A DNA stretch of 64,000 bases from positions 24,695 to 88,694 of the forward strand of contig JAFRVD010000062.1 in the NCBI GenBank assembly GCA_017441825.1, in the 5' to 3' direction. Position numbers and translations under genes: made by a program. The DNA is from Lachnospiraceae bacterium. Lineage in GTDB: Bacteria > Bacillota > Clostridia > Lachnospirales > Lachnospiraceae. The notes beneath the pieces were generated by a model. The model saw nothing but the letters and a program-made list of their open reading frames with translations. It was not told the DNA's origin and searched no databases. This document shows positions 26,170 to 34,858 of this stretch, in pieces; the stretch's first letter is position 1; every line of letters starts with the position of its first letter.

Positions 26170-27342
26170 TTAAAGCCCGAACCAGTCCCGCTCGGAAACC
26201 TCAAAGCCGTCCTCAAAGAAGACTCGGGGGACACGCTTCGAGATATCGCAGACCAGCTCGTAATTAAACCTTCCGGAAAGATTCCCGAGCTCTTCCGCAG
26301 TGATCCGCTCCTGTCCGGACTTTCCGAGGAGGACGACCTCCTCTCCTGCCCGGATGTCATCCTTTTCGGGATGGTCGGTGATGTCCACCATCATCTGGTC
26401 CATGCAGACGCGTCCGGCTACAGGGCACCGCACGCCGCGGATCAGGACGTCCGCACGGTTCGAAAGCGTACGCGGATATCCGTCGGCATACCCGCAGGCG
26501 AGCGTCAGGATACGGCTCTCCCGGGCGGCAGTGAACGTCCCGCCGTAGCCGATGGGGGTGCCCGCAGGCACCGTCTTCACGAAGCAGGCTTCGGAGACGA
26601 GCCGCATGACAGGCTTCACGGGGACACGTGAAAAGTCCGCGTCCTCTGACGGCAGGAGGCCGTACATGGAGACCCCCAGGCGGACCATGTCCGAGTCTGA
26701 GGTGTCAAAGAGGATGGACGCCGCGCTGTTCGCGTAGTGGACGACGGGGAATCGGAAACCGCGGGCGCGGAGGTCAGAGACAAACGACATGAAGGCACGG
26801 ACCTGAGCATGCGCTGCGGAAGGGTCTCTGGCATCGGCGGTCGCGAGGTGAGTAAAGATGCCCTCAAAAAAGAGAGGCAGCTTCTGTGCTTCCATGAGTT
26901 CCCGGACGGTCTCTTCTCCTAAGGGGAACCCGATCCGGCCCATGCCCGTGTCGATCTTCACGTGGACAAACGCGGGAACACAGATCCGTTCCGACGCCTT
27001 CACGATCTCTGTGAGCTCCCCGTATGACGCCGCGGGAATGCGGATGTAGTTATGTATCAGCTCTTCGTAGCGGTCCTTCCCGGCAAGTCCCAAAAGGAGG
27101 ACGGGCTTCCCGACGCCGGCCTTCCGGAGGTTTAACGCTTCCTCGGGGGTCGCCACCGCAAACATGTCCGCATCGTCCTTCAGTGCCTTCGCGGCCTCCG
27201 CCGCGCCGTGTCCGTATGCGTCCGCCTTGATGACGGCGCACGCTTTCATGTCCGGCTTCAGGTTGCTCTTAAGCGCCCTGAAATTCGCACGGAGGATATC
27301 GAGGTCGATCTCCGCCCGGATCCTGTAACAGCCTTTATTCAT
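26170..27342 (-). CDS. alr: Alanine racemase
   Basis: PLP enzyme that interconverts L- and D-alanine for peptidoglycan. 390 residues, full length. The PLP-lysine motif is AVIKADAYGHG (Lys near residue 39) and the catalytic tyrosine lies in GYGGTFTA (near 268). DQMMVDITD is the usual C-terminal domain motif. The start overlaps the queH stop codon in ATGA. It is the last gene after leuS-rpoD-queH. No strong terminator was recognised behind it, only a weak GC hairpin followed by TTTTT near 26140. Confidence 0.95.
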   Translation of the reverse strand: MNKGCYRIRAEIDLDILRANFRALKSNLKPDMKACAVIKADAYGHGAAEAAKALKDDADMFAVATPEEALNLRKAGVGKPVLLLGLAGKDRYEELIHNYIRIPAASYGELTEIVKASERICVPAFVHVKIDTGMGRIGFPLGEETVRELMEAQKLPLFFEGIFTHLATADARDPSAAHAQVRAFMSFVSDLRARGFRFPVVHYANSAASILFDTSDSDMVRLGVSMYGLLPSEDADFSRVPVKPVMRLVSEACFVKTVPAGTPIGYGGTFTAARESRILTLACGYADGYPRTLSNRADVLIRGVRCPVAGRVCMDQMMVDITDHPEKDDIRAGEEVVLLGKSGQERITAEELGNLSGRFNYELVCDISKRVPRVFFEDGFEVSERDWFGL

Positions 27343-27971
27343 CCTTTTTCCTTCTTCTGTCTTTCGCGCTCTGCCCGTGAGAAGGCACAGCCGCAGTAAT
27401 CCTGCCTGTAGAGCCCGAATTCGCGTGATAATTCGATCGAACGCCGGTACCCGTCCCTTTTCTTGAAGTCGGAGGGAAGGAACCGTACGCCCGCTTTTTC
27501 GGCCTCCTCTTCGCCGATCGTATTGAGGAGCTCCGCGTTCTTTAAGGGGCTTATGGTGAGCGTAGTGGTCACATAATCAAAGCCGCCCTGCGCCGCAGCC
27601 TGACAGGCTTCGGAAAGCCGGAGCCTGAAGCATCTCTCGCAGCGCTCCCCGCCCTCCGGGACATTTTCGAGCCCGCGGCTCGCTTCATAGAACCTCTCCG
27701 GGTCATAGTTTCCGGAGAGGAAGCTTACCGTGTGGATAAAGTCCATCTCCGTGATGAGGCGCTTAAGCTCCTCTTCCCGCTTCCGGTACTCTGTTTCCGG
27801 GGAGATGTTCGGGTTATAGAAAAAGACGGTGACCCTGAAAAACTGCGAAAGTTCTTCAAGCACCGCGCTCGAGCACGGCGCGCAGCACGAGTGCAGTAAA
27901 AGGGTTGGGACGCTTTCGCCCAACCCTCTCTCCACTGTATCCGTCTCTTTCCGGTAATTGCGTTTTTCCAT
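27339..27971 (-). CDS. queH: Epoxyqueuosine reductase QueH
   Basis: Performs the last step of queuosine synthesis in tRNA, reducing epoxyqueuosine. 210 residues with the cysteine motifs of the DUF208/QueH family: LLLHSCCAPCSS (near residue 25-36), CERCFRLRL, and YCGCAFSR at the end. These cysteines hold a 4Fe-4S cluster and a second metal. The start is uncertain: no strong ribosome binding site lies before the ATG at 27971, so coupling to rpoD, four bases upstream, is likely. Confidence 0.93.
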   Translation of the reverse strand: MEKRNYRKETDTVERGLGESVPTLLLHSCCAPCSSAVLEELSQFFRVTVFFYNPNISPETEYRKREEELKRLITEMDFIHTVSFLSGNYDPERFYEASRGLENVPEGGERCERCFRLRLSEACQAAAQGGFDYVTTTLTISPLKNAELLNTIGEEEAEKAGVRFLPSDFKKRDGYRRSIELSREFGLYRQDYCGCAFSRAERERQKKEKG

Positions 27972-27975
27972 ACTA

Positions 27976-29214
27976 TTACTGCAGGAAGTCCCGGATCCTC
28001 TTGCTTCTCACAGGGTTCCGGAGCTTTCTCAGGGCCTTCGCCTCGATCTGGCGGATCCTTTCACGGGTCACGTCGAACTCCTTGCCGACCTCCTCGAGGG
28101 TCCTCGGATGGCCGTCCTCCAGGCCGAACCTTAAAATGATCACCTGGCGCTCGCGTTCCTTGAGGTCTCCGAGCAGTGTGTCGATCTCTTCGCGGAGCAT
28201 GACGTTCTCAACGTTCGTCTCAGGCGTTACCGTATTCGTGTCCGCCACAAAGTCTCCTAAGTTCGAGTCGTCCTCTTCGCCGATGGGCGTCTCGAGAGAT
28301 GCAGGCTCGCGCGCGATCTGCATGATCTCCATGACCTTGGACTCGGGAATGTCCAGTGCTTCGGACAGCTCCGCAACAGAGGGCTCGTAGCCGAGCTCGA
28401 GCGTCAGCTTTCTCTGCATCTTGGACATCTTGTTGATGGTCTCCACCATGTGCACAGGCACACGGATGGTGCGCGCCTGGTCCGCAAGTGCCCTTGTGAC
28501 CGACTGGCGGATCCACCAGGTCGCGTAAGTGGACAGCTTGTAGCCCTTGGTGTAGTCGAACTTTTCCACGCCCTTAATGAGGCCTAAGTTCCCTTCCTGT
28601 ACAAGGTCAAGGAAGCTCATGCCCCGCCCCGTATAGCGCTTCGCAATGCTCACCACAAGACGCAGGTTCGCTTCGATGAGGCGCTTTTTGGCAGCCTCGT
28701 CGCCCTCCGCCTTCTGGCGCGCAAGGCGCATTTCCTCATCCGCGGAAAGAAGCGGCACCATGCCGATCTCCTTTAAATACATCCTGACCGGGTCTTCCGT
28801 GCCGATCCCTTCCGGGAGGTCGCTGATGTCAAGGTCGATCTCTTCTTCGTCCTCGTCAGAGATATCCACGTCGTCGTCCAGAAGGACGTCGTCGAGGATC
28901 GGGTCGTCGTTCATGATCCGGAGGACGTCTATCTTCCTGGATTCCATGTAGCTGATGATCCGTTCGATCTGGTCCGCGGACAGCGTCACGTCCTTGAAGA
29001 AGCTGTTGATGTCGTCCACTTCCAGCGTGTTATTGTGGCTCTTGCCGAATTCGGCAAGCTTTTCAAGCTGTTCCGCAGTCACAGGGTCCCCCGAACGCGG
29101 CTCCTCGGGCTTTGCGGGCTCCTCAGTGTAGGAATCCTTCACAAGCTCTTCACTATCCGCGATTTCCGGAAGAACGATGTTTTCTTCGGGCTTTTCAGCT
29201 TTCTTTTTGGTCAT
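27976..29214 (-). CDS. rpoD: RNA polymerase primary sigma factor (sigma A)
   Basis: 412 residues. Region 1.2 is [17 protein letters not shown], regions 2.3-2.4 are in [20 protein letters not shown], and region 4.2 contains the helix-turn-helix [20 protein letters not shown]. The N-terminal acidic stretch (near residues 90-125) is Asp/Glu rich. I start at the ATG at 29214, six bases after AAAGG; the ATG two codons earlier has no spacing. In many Firmicutes rpoD follows dnaG; here leuS is upstream instead, 33 bases away. Confidence 0.96.
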   Translation of the reverse strand: MTKKKAEKPEENIVLPEIADSEELVKDSYTEEPAKPEEPRSGDPVTAEQLEKLAEFGKSHNNTLEVDDINSFFKDVTLSADQIERIISYMESRKIDVLRIMNDDPILDDVLLDDDVDISDEDEEEIDLDISDLPEGIGTEDPVRMYLKEIGMVPLLSADEEMRLARQKAEGDEAAKKRLIEANLRLVVSIAKRYTGRGMSFLDLVQEGNLGLIKGVEKFDYTKGYKLSTYATWWIRQSVTRALADQARTIRVPVHMVETINKMSKMQRKLTLELGYEPSVAELSEALDIPESKVMEIMQIAREPASLETPIGEEDDSNLGDFVADTNTVTPETNVENVMLREEIDTLLGDLKERERQVIILRFGLEDGHPRTLEEVGKEFDVTRERIRQIEAKALRKLRNPVRSKRIRDFLQ

Positions 29215-29247
29215 CTGCATCCTTTCTGTCCCGAAAATTGCCGGGAC

Positions 29248-31665
29248 TTACGGCTTCACAACAATGTTGACGATCCTTCCGGGAACGTAGATCTCCTTTA
29301 CAATTGTCCCCGTGAGCTTCCCGGAAAGCGCTTCCTTTCCGGCACTGACAGCTTCCTCCTGGGACGCGCTTCTTGCGATGGTCACCGTAGCGCGGACCTT
29401 TCCGTTGATCTGGACCGCGATCTCTACCGTATCCTCACGGACCGCCTCCGGATCGTATTCCGGCCACGGCTCGTGCGCAAGGCTTTCCGTATGGCCCAGC
29501 ATGCTCCAAAGCTCCTCGCCCAAATGCGGGCAGACGCAGGAGAACATCTTCACAAAGCCCTCCGCGTATTCCTTCGGGCAGCTGCCGGCCTTATACAGCG
29601 CGTTGATAAAGATCATGAACTGCGAGATGGCTGTGTTGAAGGCGATCTTTTCAAAGTCCTCACTGACTTTCTTTACCGTCTGGTGGTAGACCTTCCGAAG
29701 CTCATCCTTCGCAGAATCATTGATGTTTTCTTCGTTTGAAAGGAACGTGAACACGCGGTTCAGGAACTTCCTCGCGCCGGTCACGCCTTCATTGCTCCAG
29801 GGCTTACTGACTTCCAGAGGCCCCATGAACATTTCATAGAGACGGAGCGTATCCGCGCCGTACTCATTCACTATATCGCTCGGATTTACGACGTATTCCG
29901 GATACCGCTTGCCCATCTTGATGCCGTTCGAGCCGAGGATCATGCCCTGATGCACGAGCTTCTTAAACGGCTCCTTGACAGGAGAAAGGCCGTTGTCATA
30001 GAGGAAACGGTTCCAGATCCTGGAATACATGAGGTGTCCGACCGCGTGCTCCGGGCCGCCCACATAGAGATCTACGGGGAGCCAGTGCTTAAGAAGCTCG
30101 GGGTCTGCGAAGACCTTGTCGTTATGCGGGTCGATGTAGCGATAATAATACCAGCTGGAGCCTGCCGAACCGGGCATCGTGGAGGTCTCGCGGATCCCCT
30201 TCTTCCCGTCCTTTTCATAGTGCTTCCACTCTTCCGCGTTTTCGAGCGGCGCCTTGCCGTTCTTCCCTTTGTAATCCTCGAGCTCAGGAAGAATAAGCGG
30301 AAGCTCGGAGTCGTCGAGCGCGCGTATGGTGCCGTCCTCCATGTGGACTACGGGCACCGGCTCGCCCCAGTAGCGCTGGCGGGCGAAGATCCATTCGCGG
30401 AAATGGTAGTTCACCGTCTCCCGGGCCACGCCCATTCCGACAAGCTTTGCCGTGATGGCGACCTTCGCTTCTTCAACGGTGAGGCCTGTGAATTCCGCGG
30501 AATTCATGAGCTTACAGCCCTTCCCGAGGTAGTCGCCTTTTTCAAAGGCGTGCTCGGAAACGTCCGCGCCGTCTATGACCTGGAGCATCGGAAGTCCGTG
30601 CACCGTGGCGTATTCAAAGTCACGCTGGTCGTGGCTCGGGACCGCCATGACGGCGCCTGTTCCGTAGCTTGCAAGGACAAAGTCGCCTAAGAAGAGCGGC
30701 ACTTCGCGGCCGTTCACCGGGTTGATGCAGGTCACACCCTTCACGAGGCAGCCGGACTTCGTTTTGTTGAGCTCCGTCCGGTCCATGTCGTTCTTTTTCA
30801 GGGTCTCGGCAATGTACGCTTCGACCTCCTCTTTATTTTCGATCCGCGGCATGAGCTCCTTCACGATGTCCCCGTCCGGGGCGAGCACCATGAAGGTGAT
30901 GCCGTAGATAGTCTCGATACAGGTGGTGAAGATGGAGAACTTTCCGCCGCCCACGATCTCAAAATCCACCTCGACGCCCGTGGACCTGCCGATCCAGTGG
31001 CGCTGGATGTCCTTCGTGGACTCCGGCCAGTCGATTTCCTCAAGTCCCTCAAGAAGCTTCTCCGCGAACGCAGGCTGGTCGATGACCCACTGCTTCATGT
31101 TCTTCCTGACGACCGGGTAGCCGCCACGCTCAGACTTTCCGTCGATGACTTCGTCGTTCGAAAGCACCGTGCCGAGCTCCTCGCACCAGTTGACCGGCAT
31201 ATCGATATACTTCGCGTAGCCCGCCTCAAAGAGCTTTTTGAAGATCCACTGCGTCCATTTATAGAACTCAGGGTCAGAGGTCGCGACCATCTTCGACCAG
31301 TCGTAGTCAAAGCCGAGCTCCTTGAGCTGCTTTGAGAACACCTTGATGTTTTCTTCGGTGAAGCGGCTCGGGTGGTTCCCCGTGGTCACTGCATACTGCT
31401 CCGCGGGCAGGCCGAACGAATCGTACCCCATGGGATGGAGGACGTTATAGCCTTGCATCCTTTTCATGCGGGACATGATATCCGTTGCGGTGTAGCCTTC
31501 CGGATGGCCGGCGTGCAGGCCGACTCCCGAAGGATAGGGGAACATGTCCAGGACGTAATACTTGGGCTTTGAAAAGTCCCATACGTCCGTTTTGAACGTC
31601 TCATGCTCCTCCCAGTATTTCTGCCATTTTTTCTCGATTTTTGCAGGCTCGTATCTGTGCTCCAC
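29248..31665 (-). CDS. leuS: Leucyl-tRNA synthetase
   Basis: Charges tRNA-Leu. 805 residues. The HIGH motif is HAGH at residues 51-54 within PYPSGVGLHAGHPEGY. The second signature reads KMGKR (near residue 583) in place of KMSKS. The editing insertion is present between the two. Start is GTG at 31665, six bases after GGAGG. The gene follows a 6S RNA gene, and no T-box leader was found in the 125 bases between them, so tRNA-dependent attenuation is not supported here. Confidence 0.95.
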   Translation of the reverse strand: MEHRYEPAKIEKKWQKYWEEHETFKTDVWDFSKPKYYVLDMFPYPSGVGLHAGHPEGYTATDIMSRMKRMQGYNVLHPMGYDSFGLPAEQYAVTTGNHPSRFTEENIKVFSKQLKELGFDYDWSKMVATSDPEFYKWTQWIFKKLFEAGYAKYIDMPVNWCEELGTVLSNDEVIDGKSERGGYPVVRKNMKQWVIDQPAFAEKLLEGLEEIDWPESTKDIQRHWIGRSTGVEVDFEIVGGGKFSIFTTCIETIYGITFMVLAPDGDIVKELMPRIENKEEVEAYIAETLKKNDMDRTELNKTKSGCLVKGVTCINPVNGREVPLFLGDFVLASYGTGAVMAVPSHDQRDFEYATVHGLPMLQVIDGADVSEHAFEKGDYLGKGCKLMNSAEFTGLTVEEAKVAITAKLVGMGVARETVNYHFREWIFARQRYWGEPVPVVHMEDGTIRALDDSELPLILPELEDYKGKNGKAPLENAEEWKHYEKDGKKGIRETSTMPGSAGSSWYYYRYIDPHNDKVFADPELLKHWLPVDLYVGGPEHAVGHLMYSRIWNRFLYDNGLSPVKEPFKKLVHQGMILGSNGIKMGKRYPEYVVNPSDIVNEYGADTLRLYEMFMGPLEVSKPWSNEGVTGARKFLNRVFTFLSNEENINDSAKDELRKVYHQTVKKVSEDFEKIAFNTAISQFMIFINALYKAGSCPKEYAEGFVKMFSCVCPHLGEELWSMLGHTESLAHEPWPEYDPEAVREDTVEIAVQINGKVRATVTIARSASQEEAVSAGKEALSGKLTGTIVKEIYVPGRIVNIVVKP

Positions 31666-31759
31666 TTTGAACCTCCGGATAATATCTTTACAGCTTCAGC
31701 GCAGATCATTCGAAATGCGCTTATATTTACGGAAAAATGTGTTTTTTACATGCAAACAT

Positions 31760-31778
31760 CGGCTGCAGACTGCAGCCG
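31760..31778. repeat. Near-perfect palindrome between 6S RNA and leuS
   Basis: Nine-base arms (31760-31768 and 31770-31778) around one base; as a hairpin it would have a 7-bp stem and a 5-base loop. It lies in the 125-base gap between the 6S RNA 3' end and leuS. No T run follows on the minus strand. It could be a leader hairpin or a protein-binding palindrome. No clear leuS promoter was recognised in this gap. Confidence 0.45.
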
Positions 31779-31793
31779 TGAAAAGCGAAAAAA

Positions 31794-31971
31794 GGACCCG
31801 GAATGCCGTGATCCTGCCTTTTTGACCCCTAGCCTCAGCCAGGTGGGTTACCTCGGCATGCGCTTCTGCCTTCCACTCAAAGGAGGCCTGGCATCCACCA
31901 TGCAATGCTGGAATCCCGTATGTCATAATGTAGGCTCAAATAATGCAGAACCCTCGAACACCCCAGGCAGC
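31794..31971 (-). ncRNA. ssrS: 6S RNA
   Basis: About 178 nt. Binds sigma-A RNA polymerase and dampens transcription in stationary phase. The 5' end CCTGGGGTG pairs over nine positions (with G-U pairs) with CATTCCGGG at the 3' end, the expected closing stem. Inside are stretches I recognise from Clostridia 6S RNAs: GAGCCTACATTATGACATAC and ACGGGATTCC on the 5' side, GAGTGGAAGGCAG near the tip, GGTAACCCACCT and GGCTAGGGGTC on the 3' side. A TTTTTT tract follows the 3' end (31789-31795). Own promoter at 31975-32003. Confidence 0.82.
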
Positions 31972-31974
31972 TTT

Positions 31975-32003
31975 ATTATAACAAAGCATTCTGCTTTTAG
32001 CAA
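31975..32003 (-). promoter_or_regulatory. Promoter of 6S RNA
   Basis: Minus strand: -10 TATAAT at 31975-31980, 17-base spacer, -35 TTGCTA at 31998-32003. The -35 box overlaps the last codons and stop of the upstream pseudouridine synthase gene. The -10 is 4-7 bases before the predicted RNA 5' end. Confidence 0.75.
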
Positions 32004-32905
32004 TCCTTTCTTAACGTGTCGAGAATCTTTTTAAAATAGTCCGGGAGGCCGCTCGTAAACTCCATGTACTCCCCGGCGGACGGATGGATAAAGCCTAAAA
32101 CGTACGCGTGCAGGCACTGTCCTTCCGTATGGAACGGGGACTTCCCGGAGCCGTACTGCAGGTCGCCAAGAAGCGGGTGGCCGATAGAGCTCATATGAAC
32201 GCGGATCTGGTGCGTCCTCCCCGTTTCCAGCCGGCACTCGATGAACGTATACTGTCCGAAGCGCTCAAGCACGCGATAGTGCGTCACGGCTTCCTTTCCG
32301 GACGGGTCCACAGCCATCTTCTTCCGGTCCGTGCGGTTCCTTCCGATGGGCGCGTCAACCGTGCCTTCATCATCGCGGAAATTTCCGTGGACCAGCGCGT
32401 AGTACCTGCGGGTCACCGTATGCGCCGCAAGCTGCTCCGAAAGAGAGATGTGGGCCTTGTCGTTCTTACAGGCGATCACGATGCCCGTGGTATCCTTGTC
32501 GATCCTGTGCACGATCCCGGGACGGAGCACGCCGTTGATGCCGGAAAGGTCCGTACAGTGGTAAAGCAGCGCATTCACAAGGGTTCCGGACGTATGGCCG
32601 GGCGCAGGATGGACCACCATTCCCTTCGGCTTGTCCACGAGGATCACGTCCTGATCTTCATAGACGATGGAAAGAGGTATGTCCTCAGGAAGGACTTCCG
32701 GCTCCTCGGGCTCGCTGAACTCCGCGTCGACCGTGTCTCCGGGCTTTAAGGAGACTCCCGGGCGTGTCTTAAGTCCGTTCAGAAGGACGTTCCCCGCCTT
32801 GATCTCTTTCTGGAGATATGACCTGGTATGCTCCGGGTACATCTCGAGAAGGAACATGTCCAGACGGGCCTTCCGCTCCTTTTCCGTGATCTCAAACCGC
32901 TCCAT
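31997..32905 (-). CDS. RluA-family 23S rRNA pseudouridine synthase
   Basis: 302 residues. An N-terminal S4 RNA-binding domain (RLDMFLLEMYPEHTRSYLQKEI) is followed by the RluA-type catalytic domain with the HRIDKDTTGIVIACKN motif holding the catalytic Asp (near residue 140) and the later GRTHQIRVH motif. Converts uridines of 23S rRNA to pseudouridine; closest in layout to RluD. Start ATG at 32905, 14 bases inside the lspA 3' end, after AGGAAGAAG. A longer frame to 32956 lies wholly inside lspA and is not used. Confidence 0.93.
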   Translation of the reverse strand: MERFEITEKERKARLDMFLLEMYPEHTRSYLQKEIKAGNVLLNGLKTRPGVSLKPGDTVDAEFSEPEEPEVLPEDIPLSIVYEDQDVILVDKPKGMVVHPAPGHTSGTLVNALLYHCTDLSGINGVLRPGIVHRIDKDTTGIVIACKNDKAHISLSEQLAAHTVTRRYYALVHGNFRDDEGTVDAPIGRNRTDRKKMAVDPSGKEAVTHYRVLERFGQYTFIECRLETGRTHQIRVHMSSIGHPLLGDLQYGSGKSPFHTEGQCLHAYVLGFIHPSAGEYMEFTSGLPDYFKKILDTLRKDC

Positions 32906-33413
32906 CGTTCTTCTTCCTGAAGCTGTAGAAGGACAGCTCCTCGTCCTTATAGACAAAAATGAACCAGATCATCAGCAGGATGCAGCCCACCGTGACAAAG
33001 CAGTCCGCCACGTTGAAGACCGGGAAATCGATGGCGCTTACGTACAGGAAATCCACAACGTACTGGTTCAATGCCCGGTCGATCAGGTTGCCGATGGCCC
33101 CTCCCGCGATCATCGTATAGAAAAGAAGGAGCGGCAGATACCTCTTTTCAGGCGGCGTCTTCACGAAGAACCAGCAGACGGCTGCCAGGATGACGGCCGT
33201 CATGATATAGAAAAACAGCTGCTGGTTTTTGAGAAGCCCGAAGGCCATTCCGGTATTTTCCAGATAGTGGAAGCTGAAGACTCCCTTTATGACCTCGATA
33301 TCCGCGTTTCCCTGAAGTGTGCGGACCGCCCACCCCTTCGTAAGCTGGTCCAGCACCACAAAGATCACGAGCAGCAGGATGCAGCCCGCGTATTTTTTTG
33401 CCTGCCTGTTCAA
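32892..33413 (-). CDS. lspA: Lipoprotein signal peptidase II
   Basis: Cleaves the signal peptide of prolipoproteins such as the binding proteins in this window. 173 residues, four membrane helices, with the catalytic Asp motifs GGAIGNLIDR (near residue 120) and FPVFNVADCFVTVG. The start is TTG at 33413, five bases after GGGAGG, an unusual but well-supported start. It follows the sepF terminator hairpin. The C-terminus is somewhat extended and Lys/Glu-rich. Confidence 0.95.
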   Translation of the reverse strand: MNRQAKKYAGCILLLVIFVVLDQLTKGWAVRTLQGNADIEVIKGVFSFHYLENTGMAFGLLKNQQLFFYIMTAVILAAVCWFFVKTPPEKRYLPLLLFYTMIAGGAIGNLIDRALNQYVVDFLYVSAIDFPVFNVADCFVTVGCILLMIWFIFVYKDEELSFYSFRKKNDGAV

Positions 33414-33427
33414 TGCGTCCTCCCAAT

Positions 33428-33464
33428 AAAGAACTGAAAGGGAGTGGGCCTTCCGCCCACTCCC
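33428..33464 (-). terminator. Terminator after sepF
   Basis: Perfect 10-bp GC-rich stem (33440-33449 with 33455-33464), 5-base loop, followed on the minus strand by TTTCAGTTCTTTATT. The T run is broken, so some read-through into lspA is possible; no separate lspA promoter was seen. Confidence 0.7.
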
Positions 33465-33498
33465 TGAGACTCCTCATTGATCCGTTCCGGCTTTGTGA

Positions 33499-34134
33499 TC
33501 ATCTCATGATATTCACATTGTTCAGCCCGACCGCTTCTTTGATGATGCTGCCCATCTCGCTCGAAAGGTTCGCGTTCTTCGGAGTGACGATGAACGCCTT
33601 TTTCGCGATCTTCTGAAGGTTTCCGTCCACGGAATAGCATGCGCCTGACACGAAGTCCACGATCCGCTGCGCTGCGGCCATGTCGACTTCTTCCAGGTTC
33701 ATCACTACGATCTTCTCCGAAACCAGCTCGTCAGCGATCGCATTCGCGTCTTCGATGGTCTTCGGGTGGAAAATACGGACGTTCACGTCAGAGGCATTGC
33801 CGGAAGCCTTGGCCTTGCTTCCGCCCTTCGGGGCGCTCCCTGAAGAAGCATTTACAGCCTTTGCGACTGCCTGCTGGGATCTGCCCGGTGCGGAATAATA
33901 GCTTCCGCCGGCTTCTTCTTCATCATCCTCGTAATCTTCATCACGGTCGTCATATTTACCGGAGCTCCGGCCGAATCTTCCGGGCTTCACACTCTTCTTC
34001 GGTGCGGGCTCGTCCTCTTCTTCGAACTCCTCATCATCTTCATAATCATCGTAGTCGTCGTCGTAACGGTCGTCATCCTTTCCGGGAATCAGCTTGACCG
34101 ATCTCAGAAAACCATCCATACTCAGCTTTGCCAT
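33499..34134 (-). CDS. sepF: Cell division protein SepF
   Basis: Membrane-linked FtsZ anchor of Gram-positive bacteria. 211 residues: an N-terminal amphipathic-helix-like segment, two very acidic stretches (about residues 20-43 and 61-74), a low-complexity linker, and the SepF core (DUF552) from about residue 112 with FHPKTIEDANAIADEL and AQRIVDFVSGACYSVDG. AAAGGAG is six bases before the ATG. It follows the YggS-type gene by three bases, as in many Firmicutes. Confidence 0.95.
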   Translation of the reverse strand: MAKLSMDGFLRSVKLIPGKDDDRYDDDYDDYEDDEEFEEEDEPAPKKSVKPGRFGRSSGKYDDRDEDYEDDEEEAGGSYYSAPGRSQQAVAKAVNASSGSAPKGGSKAKASGNASDVNVRIFHPKTIEDANAIADELVSEKIVVMNLEEVDMAAAQRIVDFVSGACYSVDGNLQKIAKKAFIVTPKNANLSSEMGSIIKEAVGLNNVNIMR

Positions 34135-34137
34135 GAT

Positions 34138-34833
34138 CTACTCCTTTGGATATGCCCTTGCGCCGAACAGTGCCGTACCGATCCGGACCATTGTCGCACC
34201 TTCCTCAATGGCCACGCGGAAATCATGCGTCATGCCCATTGAGAGTTCATACATATCTATATTATCGTTGTTTTCTTTGCGTATGTCAACAGCTATTTGT
34301 GCTATTTTTCTGAACACGGGCCGGACGTCCTCAGGATCGGGCAGGTTCGGTGCCACCGTCATGAGTCCTTTTATGTGCACTCCGGGGAGCATCGCGATCT
34401 CAAGCGCCTTCTCCTTTGTCTCCTCCGGGGTAAAGCCGTACTTGCTTTCCTCGCCTCCCGCGTTGACTTCAAGAAGGATGTCGGTCACGGTTCCGGCCTT
34501 TACGGATTCCTTCGAGATCTCTTCTGCAAGGCGCACGGAATCCACGGAATGGATGAGGGAAACGCGTCCTATCACGCTTTTCACCTTGTTCCTTTGAAGA
34601 TGCCCGATCATGTGGAATTCGTATTCCGGATGAGCAGTCTTCTTTTCGACGATCTCCTGAACGTGGTTTTCACCAAAGACACGCTGGCCAATACTCCACG
34701 CTTCCTCAAGCATTTCGACCGGCTTTGTCTTACTGACCGCGATCAGCCTGACTGACCCCGGCTCCCGTCCTGCCGCAAGCTCCGCTTCCCGTATTTTTTC
34801 CGTGATCTCCTTAAAGTTTTCCTGAAGTCCCAT
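34138..34833 (-). CDS. YggS family PLP-binding protein (PLP homeostasis)
   Basis: 231 residues, single-domain PLP-binding TIM barrel related to alanine racemase. The PLP lysine lies in LIAVSKTKPVEML (near residue 36). Later motifs are FHMIGHLQRNK and LSMGMTHDF, all typical. It helps keep pyridoxal phosphate and amino-acid pools in balance and has no known catalytic activity. Placed directly before sepF, as is usual in Firmicutes. Confidence 0.95.
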   Translation of the reverse strand: MGLQENFKEITEKIREAELAAGREPGSVRLIAVSKTKPVEMLEEAWSIGQRVFGENHVQEIVEKKTAHPEYEFHMIGHLQRNKVKSVIGRVSLIHSVDSVRLAEEISKESVKAGTVTDILLEVNAGGEESKYGFTPEETKEKALEIAMLPGVHIKGLMTVAPNLPDPEDVRPVFRKIAQIAVDIRKENNDNIDMYELSMGMTHDFRVAIEEGATMVRIGTALFGARAYPKE

Positions 34834-34858
34834 ACTTTCCGCACTCCGTAAGATTTGT

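Noticed and set aside
31666-31790. T-box riboswitch before leuS
   Set aside because: The conserved T-box sequence and antiterminator were not found; the structured RNA upstream fits 6S RNA, including its closing stem.
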